Assembly (NCBI GenBank): GCA_964200185.2
Contig: CAXNAD020000303.1
Coordinates: 1 to 22,080 of the forward strand
Length of the DNA: 22,080 bases
Direction of reading: 5' to 3'
Source of the DNA: Choristocarpus tenellus KU-1152
Lineage: Eukaryota; Phaeophyceae
Shown: in pieces, positions 17,401 through 22,080 of the stretch
How positions within the stretch are numbered: position 1 is the first letter of the stretch
Layout of the letters: every line of letters begins with the position of its first letter
Position numbers and translations under genes: made by a program
The notes under the pieces: model-generated
Database searches by the model: none
What the model saw: only the letters and a program-made list of their open reading frames with translations
What the model was told of the DNA's origin: nothing

Positions 17401-19693
17401 CAATGTTGGTCGATCTTTTCAGACTACAAGGAGTGACATGATGGGAGCAGACTCCACTGCTTCATATTTCCATCAGACACCAAAAATTCTACGTAGTGCC
17501 TCACTCTTCCTTCTGATATTCAGAGTATAAAGGGGAGTCTAAATCTGTAGAGAGGATTTGGCCTTGACAGGTGTGATGCTGCTTAAACATGCATATATTT
17601 GAATATTTCAACAAGGTGGAAGTGTTGCATTAGCCTTAGTTGGACTCCAATAGAACAATCATAGAAGCAAGCTGGAGTCTACGCAAATTTCAACACATGC
17701 AAGCTGTTGTAACACCATTACACATCCCTGACTACATCCTATTAGGTTTGCTAGAAAAAAGCTTACCCTGTGTCCTCCACCAACGATGGGGACTTGAATA
17801 AAAAGTACGATGAGTCTTTCAGTAGAATGTCTTTCAAGGTTAAGTTTCCTCTCCCCTATCTACACAGGTTTTCTCTTACCTACTCACTTGATGAAATCAA
17901 ATATTGGTACTCTGGAGAAAGTCTTGATCTACCACCCCACCCCACGTTAAATTCGTTTTTTGTTGCTCTTCACACCGGTGAAGGCTGGTGCATAGTCTAC
18001 TCCTTGGTCACCTTCACGTCCTCCCAAGCTTGGATGACCTCATTACCATGATGGCAGCATTTCAACAACAAGAATACATTACAGCTGAGTGTGCTTCAGA
18101 AGGTTGTGCTAATTTGAGGTTTTGGTTTGAGGATATGCCGGGGTTAGAAGGGAAGTCATTTGATCAGGAAAACGATGTCATCAGAAGTGCCAGGGAGGTC
18201 TATCTCGAAACATTCTACGAGGAGGACAGCAAAGGACCAGGCCTGGAACTGTTGCTGACTCTGTGCACCGTGCCCCTCAATGTCATGAACTACATGTCAA
18301 GGGGGATTGATGGTGAGATTAGGGTTGTACTCTACTCTATTTTCCTTTGCCTTGTATATATTTCATCGTAGAAGTAAACCAAGGCAGGTGTGCAGGTGTC
18401 ACTGCCAAGAGCTGTTCTTGTCAATTTGATGCTAAACCTTTCATTTTAGTACCGGGGGAGCATTTGGCATGCTGTGCTGGAAATGGTCAGGACTACCTCT
18501 GCCACTGACATGATTCTTCATGCGCGTACTTGATTAAAATCGTTTGGAAATTGCCCATGTAGAAAGGTGGATCCTTTGGATGAGGGCCAATCAGTTCTTA
18601 CGTCGAAATTTCGAGGATTATTGAAGGAGAGCTATTTTGATTACATGTAAAGAGTAGAGAACAAGGTAAGAGTCCTTAACAAGTATGGAATATGTACGCT
18701 GCTGTACCTCTTTAGTGTATCTACCTTATATGTCCAATATTGCAACCAAGACCCTACAAATGAGGCCCTGGTTTCTACTGAACCCGACCTGTACAGGCAA
18801 TGTACTCCTGTGTATGTCCCGAAATATATGTTCCAATGGGTTCTGTTATATCTCCCAACTTTATATCTCCCAACTTTATATCTCCCGCAGTCTGTTGCCC
18901 CTATCAACATTCACTCTAAAACACCATGGCAGGCGGGGTACCTTTCTGTGAAGGGATGTTTAGGGCGTTCATGATGTTTGCAAACAGTGAGGAAGAGGGA
19001 GCGTCTGCTGCGGAATGTTGTGGAGGTGTTGATGACATAGGCCGTGGCCCCTATGTCACCCAGAGACAACTCCAGTCCATCTTAGCATTTGCGGGAATGT
19101 CAGAAGAAGAAACTCAGACTGTTTATGAGGAAGCTCTTGAGAAGGGGAGAGAGGAAGTGGAAAAGGCTATGGCTGGCACAGGAAGAGGTGTTGTTGGGGA
19201 TGTGCACACAGGGGAGGGGAATGGGGAGGAGAAAAAGGAAGAGAATGGGCCGAAGACAGGGGTGGAAAATCCTGAACAAGAGTTGCTGGTAGAGGAAGGT
19301 GAAAGAAAAGATGGTGGGAAGATCCAACATGCAGATGAAGAAAGAGTGGTAGCTGAAGGGATAGAAACTATTGCAGGGGAGGTAAGCACAGAGAGCTTAG
19401 GAGTACTGGAAGCAGGGCAAGTGATGAATGGTGAAGGACCAACTGTGGAGGAGAACACTGAGAGAGGGGATGGCACAGAAACCGTGAAGAAGGTCTCTTT
19501 TTCCGCCGTCAGTGCTTCATTGGCAGTATGTGACCTTGTACGAGCAGGGGCGTTTACCCTCCCAGGTTTTGATACCACTGCTGGCAATATAGATGTGGAG
19601 AAGGAAAGGTGTAGTGTCAATGGTCTTCTCAACAATTCGGATTGCCCTGGAGAAAACGTGTTAAAAACCGATGCTTGTGCTTCAAATGTATAG
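11155..19693 (+). CDS. SPEF2: SPEF2/CPC1-like central-pair (C1 projection) protein, six exons, 5' end incomplete
   Basis: Joined exons 11155-11429, 11661-13877, 14117-15742, 15854-16317, 17996-18312 and 18933-19693 keep one open frame of about 1,886 residues; every junction phase matches (0,0,0,2,1). Counting from the first full codon, residues 92-330 are a K/R/E-rich helical coiled coil. An adenylate-kinase-like domain follows: a P-loop position near 531 (VVIRGPLMQPSNIFWEL) and a GWLLVNYPRTLLEAKLLENS segment near 667, which matches the kinase GFPRT...QAxxLE region. Then come the long C-terminal part, a VPWK/LPSLDDL segment and an acidic tail. Order and size match human SPEF2 (about 1,800 aa) and Chlamydomonas CPC1, which builds a central-pair C1 projection needed for normal beating. 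The calponin-homology domain expected at the N-terminus was not found. Family call is firm; exact ends are not. Confidence 0.85.
11661..13877 (+). CDS. SPEF2: SPEF2/CPC1 exon 2: coiled coil and degenerate adenylate-kinase-like domain
   Basis: Acceptor ttatcacattag|AAA and donor GGCAAG|GTACTT, both phase 0, bound 739 codons. The first two thirds are rich in K, R, E, Q and A with few prolines, giving a long helix. The P-loop position is at 12978-13013; it reads GPLMQPSN, so the Walker-A lysine is missing. A glycine/aspartate-rich insert (about 13110-13200) precedes the NMP-binding-like region, and the kinase C-terminal core (NYPRTLLEAKLLENSLSGY) sits at about 13388-13465. Confidence 0.88.
14117..15742 (+). 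CDS. SPEF2: SPEF2/CPC1 exon 3
   Basis: Acceptor gttgttcttggtccag|GGA and donor GTGGTG|GTGAGC are both phase 0 and enclose 542 codons. It holds a proline patch (SPPPPADPLPWEL), the segment TPNQRWSLACMLLEE, a tryptophan-bearing helix (DHSIWEAINDFEVEAGD) and a basic helix near the end (AQKRFRDLKRRRIELEHH). These correspond to the central and C-terminal region of SPEF2/CPC1, for which no enzymatic activity is known. Confidence 0.82.
15854..16317 (+). CDS. SPEF2: SPEF2/CPC1 exon 4
   Basis: Acceptor gactcttccag|GCA (phase 0) and donor GGAAGAG|GTATGT (phase 2). The frame is open for 154 codons and ends with TDEAYLYQLCRALANG...VPWK, similar to the stretch before the last domain of SPEF2. A second donor-like GTGAGT lies inside the exon at 16088 and could define a shorter spliced form. 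Confidence 0.75.
16318..17995 (+). other. SPEF2/CPC1 intron 4 (1,678 bp)
   Basis: This is the longest intron of the gene, GT to AG, phase 2. Short open stretches at 16446-16778 and 17770-17987 have no coding character (cysteine and hydrophobic-rich, no motif). I see no MITE from families A or B and no RNA gene. Confidence 0.7.
17996..18312 (+). CDS. SPEF2: SPEF2/CPC1 exon 5, EF-hand-like region
   Basis: Acceptor ggctggtgcatag|T completes the phase-2 codon, giving VPWK-S-LLLGHLHVLPSLDDL across the junction, a good match in type to the SPEF2 segment that precedes its EF-hand-like helix pair. The donor is GATTGATG|GTGAGA, phase 1. The helix and loop ITAECASEGCANLRFWFE lack the acidic spacing of a calcium-binding loop. 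Confidence 0.78.
18313..18932 (+). other. SPEF2/CPC1 intron 5 (620 bp) with a 15-bp tandem repeat
   Basis: GT-AG, phase 1. Apart from the TTATATCTCCCAACT repeats near the 3' end it holds nothing recognisable. Confidence 0.65.
18846..18890 (+). repeat. 15-bp tandem repeat ending in a decoy acceptor
   Basis: Two full copies of TTATATCTCCCAACT and a third that ends TTATATCTCCCGCAG. The last copy forms a good splice acceptor 42 bp before the one that keeps the SPEF2 frame. Confidence 0.75.
18933..19693 (+). CDS. SPEF2: SPEF2/CPC1 exon 6, C-terminal acidic tail and stop
   Basis: The acceptor ccatggcag|GC restores the phase-1 codon as glycine (GID-G-GVPFCEGMFRAF). The start is helical (PYVTQRQLQSILAFAGM, like the last SPEF2 helix pair). 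A glutamate/glycine-rich, probably disordered tail of about 150 residues follows, with a short hydrophobic piece (KVSFSAVSASLAVCDLV) and a stop TAG at 19691. A donor-like GAG|GTAAGC at 19382 could shorten the tail. No AATAAA was seen in the next 400 bp. Confidence 0.75.
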
Positions 19694-20545
19694 GACTTGG
19701 TGGTATATCCTTGGGGCCTCCGATGATGCCACGCGTTTTTTAATTGTGGTGCCAAGAAGATGCAGGATTCCATTGAATTTCTTCATAGCAGAACAACATG
19801 AATTTTTACCAGCTTTGGAGATGTTGGAATTTTGCAGGATATTTGTCTGTGGATGACTATGGCACTATGTGTGTGACTTGGGTACATCTAAAATGGTACA
19901 CAAGTAATCCCTGTTTCAAATAGAGGAGGCAATAGTGTCAGCTAGATTTTTTTTTGCTAGCTGAAGGTCCAATAGTTTACTCATAATTGCCTGGCACAAA
20001 GGCAATTGCGGCATGTTTAGAACAGAGTGAAATGTGTAGCTCTACTACTCAGACGACATGGAGCGCGTTTATATTCCATATTTAGAGTTCCATATGAAGT
20101 TTATTGTGTACTACAGTGCCTGACCAGCTCATCATAGCAAGTACTTTGCCTTTTTGTCGGTTCAATTATACTTTATTTCCTCTTGTTGGCTATTGCGGCA
20201 TATGCTCTTTATGTGTTCGGTGTTACCATCATCATGAGCTCCCACTCATCCTGGTGCAACATGGCCCGACAACATGGCATAAAGTCCAATGCTTGTGTTG
20301 GAGGCACTTCATCCAGAAGACTTTTGTATCTCTAGGGTTTTTCTATTAAAATGTAGGAGAGAGGCCCTAATCTGCAAACAGCTAAACTTTGCAACAAGGA
20401 TGTGATGGGATCGCTCATGCCCACTCCACTGTCCATACAGCAATGCATCATGTGACGCAAAGGAAACAGTATAGGTAGTAATTGGCCCATGCCATGATCG
20501 AGGGGGTAGAATGTATGTACGAGAGTACGAATAGCACCAATACAT

Positions 20546-20574
20546 CAGTGAGTGAGTGAGTGAGTGAGTGAGTG
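20546..20574. repeat. (AGTG)n microsatellite
   Basis: Seven tandem tetranucleotides (GTGA/AGTG phase) in the non-coding region after SPEF2. Confidence 0.85.
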
Positions 20575-20722
20575 TTCTGTATGCTGCGTAAAGACCTGAT
20601 GATGGGATCCATTTTTCTGCACCAACAATCCTTGCCCCTTTTAATGCCAACCATAAATATTACAACTTCATTCTCGTTCTTACTTGAAAGCTCAAAATTG
20701 TGCAATGCCACATTTGATCCAA

Positions 20723-20967
20723 AGCATCTTAGAGGGTAGAGCCGCATCTATTTAGGAGTCAAAATCAAATGTTACAATTTTGATGTAATTTTGGCTATCG
20801 TATTTGTTAGGAAGTGTCAATATCTATGTTTCGGACACACCTTTACATAATATACACATTTTACCTACTCCGAAACATTTTGGAGTAGGAAAATGTCATA
20901 AAAAAACCCATGGGAAGTCAAGACCCAAATGGACAAACAGGGCAAAACTCGTACCCTCTAAGATACT
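20723..20967 (+). mobile_element. MITE family A, copy A2 (245 bp)
   Basis: Terminal inverted repeats are GCATCTTAGAGGGTA at the left and TACCCTCTAAGATAC at the right. Inner blocks are shared with A1 (TTTTGGCTATCGTATTTGTT, TTCGGACACACCTTTACA, ACAAACAGGGCAAAACTC). It has an extra internal hairpin at 20861-20896. Confidence 0.8.
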
Positions 20968-21157
20968 TTCATTCATTTTCCCCTCATCAACTATGCAATT
21001 CCCCTCACATAGATCATGACGTCGCGTCACATGTTTCCAATTTACTGAGATGATGTTCAAGCCAAAGAACACATGGACATGCTCCAAATATTCAATTCTT
21101 GCCCTGTAACTGAGAAAAGGCTTCTGCTTGCAGTGCATTTGTTTGCTCTAGACCCAA

Positions 21158-21402
21158 AGCATTTAAGAGGGTAGGAGTTTTGACATGTTTGTCCGTTCGG
21201 GGCTTGGCTTCCCACGGGATTTATATGCCCCTTTTCGGTTTTCTGTGTAAACACAGTTTCCTAAAATGTATACGACTATGAAAAGTGTGTCTGGAGCAAG
21301 GATATTGACATTTGCTAACAAGCACCATAGCCAAAATTCCGTCAAAATCACATCATTGGATTTTGAACCCAAAACGGATGCGACCCTACCCTCATAAATG
21401 CC
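21158..21402 (-). mobile_element. MITE family A, copy A3, inverted (245 bp)
   Basis: The plus strand starts GCATTTAAGAGGGTAG and ends CTACCCTCATAAATGC. The reverse complement carries the family blocks (TTTTGGCTATGGTGCTTGTT, TTGCTCCAGACACACTTTTC, ACAAACATGTCAAAACTCCT). Same length as A2, opposite orientation, 190 bp apart. Confidence 0.78.
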
Positions 21403-22013
21403 TTGACTCCTATTCAACAGTGTATGATATGCCAAGATGGCGGGGGAAATCTATTAAGCTATAAGAGAGGTTGCAAGGAGAAGATGTTCCACTACGTAGT
21501 ATACATGACTTATCAATAGTGTGATACATAAGAATTTTCCAAGCATGTTGATGTGAGAACATTTCATTTCGTTCCATGTCCCCTACCCCTCAATCCTGTC
21601 TACAATTTTTTGTTATTCACCTTTGGCATGACTTGTGGGTTTGTTTTCATTTTAATTTACATTTGCTTCAAATCCAAGGTACCAGTGCCTATTTTGAGTG
21701 AAGTGCTGCTTCACACAACCTTTCAGAGTTGGAAAAGGGAGGCGAATGCATGTGTGAAATCTCACTATCAAGACAGTATCTCTCTCCTTGATTGCCTTGG
21801 TTGTCTTCTTCACCACAAGGAGTGATTTAACTGCCGTTGTTGGACACAACCAGTACTCCTGCGGATATGTTTGTTGCTCCTTGTCACCGAGGGATGGTAG
21901 GTATGTTGGAGTAAAAAACATGTATGGGGCTGGAACTCTCAATAAATGCAACAAGACATATTATATTGTCTAAGACAAATTCACACCATAGAGGAATTTG
22001 CTGAAGAAAATAG

Positions 22014-22080
22014 CTCAAAATATCTGGGGGGGGGGGTGATGGCTGTCCGTTCAAGGTCCATATTTCCATGTCGCGATTTT
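22014..22080. mobile_element. MITE family B, left part of copy B3 (truncated by window end)
   Basis: It starts CTCAAAATATCTGGGGGGGG. Beyond the terminal repeat it continues as GGTCCATATTTCCATGTCGC, matching the inner sequence of the reverse complement of 736-913 (GGCCCATTTTTTCACGTCGC). It is therefore the same family, not just a similar G-rich end. Confidence 0.65.

Larger units (their letters stand above)
19694..22080. other. intergenic region downstream of SPEF2/CPC1
   Basis: Short open stretches only, none with recognisable protein features. It contains the AGTG microsatellite, MITE copies A2 and A3, and the start of MITE B3. 45-535 at the other window end is likewise empty. Confidence 0.6.

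Noticed and set aside
19123-19773. Minus-strand open frame of 216 codons
   Set aside because: It is the complement of the acidic tail of SPEF2 exon 6 (GAG/GAA codons read as serine, proline and phenylalanine).
20546-20574. CRISPR-like array
   Set aside because: Simple tetranucleotide repeat without spacers, in a eukaryotic sequence.

Overview
This is nuclear DNA from a eukaryote with motile cilia or flagella. The coding segments are exons joined by introns of about 110 to 1,700 bp with GT-AG (once probably GC-AG) borders and matching phases. Both recognisable genes encode axoneme proteins. There are short non-autonomous transposons, microsatellites and an internal CCCTAA (TTAGGG-type) telomeric tract. 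I cannot name the lineage from the sequence; a flagellated alga or another protist fits, and nothing points to bacteria.

Layout: 1-2280 is non-coding, with a complete 178 bp inverted-repeat element set inside an AGT microsatellite, and the telomeric tract. 2285-3230 (minus) holds a weakly supported, possibly decayed spliced gene. 3604-10965 (minus) is a gene of eight or nine exons for a coiled-coil protein whose C-terminal part resembles the DUF4795/QRICH2 family (KxD heptad-like segment, then a C-x2-C-D-R-P motif). 11155-19693 (plus) is a six-exon gene for the SPEF2/CPC1 central-pair protein (long basic coiled coil, degenerate adenylate-kinase-like domain, C-terminal region). 19694-22080 is non-coding and contains an inverted pair of 245 bp MITEs and a microsatellite.

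The two main genes are arranged head to head, with only 189 bp between the outermost exons I can support. SPEF2/CPC1 is a structural protein of the C1 microtubule side of the 9+2 axoneme, and QRICH2 is a sperm-flagellum protein, so the pair may be a co-expressed flagellar module with a shared 5' region. Both outermost exons start at an acceptor-like site in phase 1, so short 5' exons are probably missing from this annotation, including the calponin-homology domain expected at the SPEF2 N-terminus. Two MITE families (A: three copies; B: one full and two cut by the window edges) account for much of the non-coding structure.
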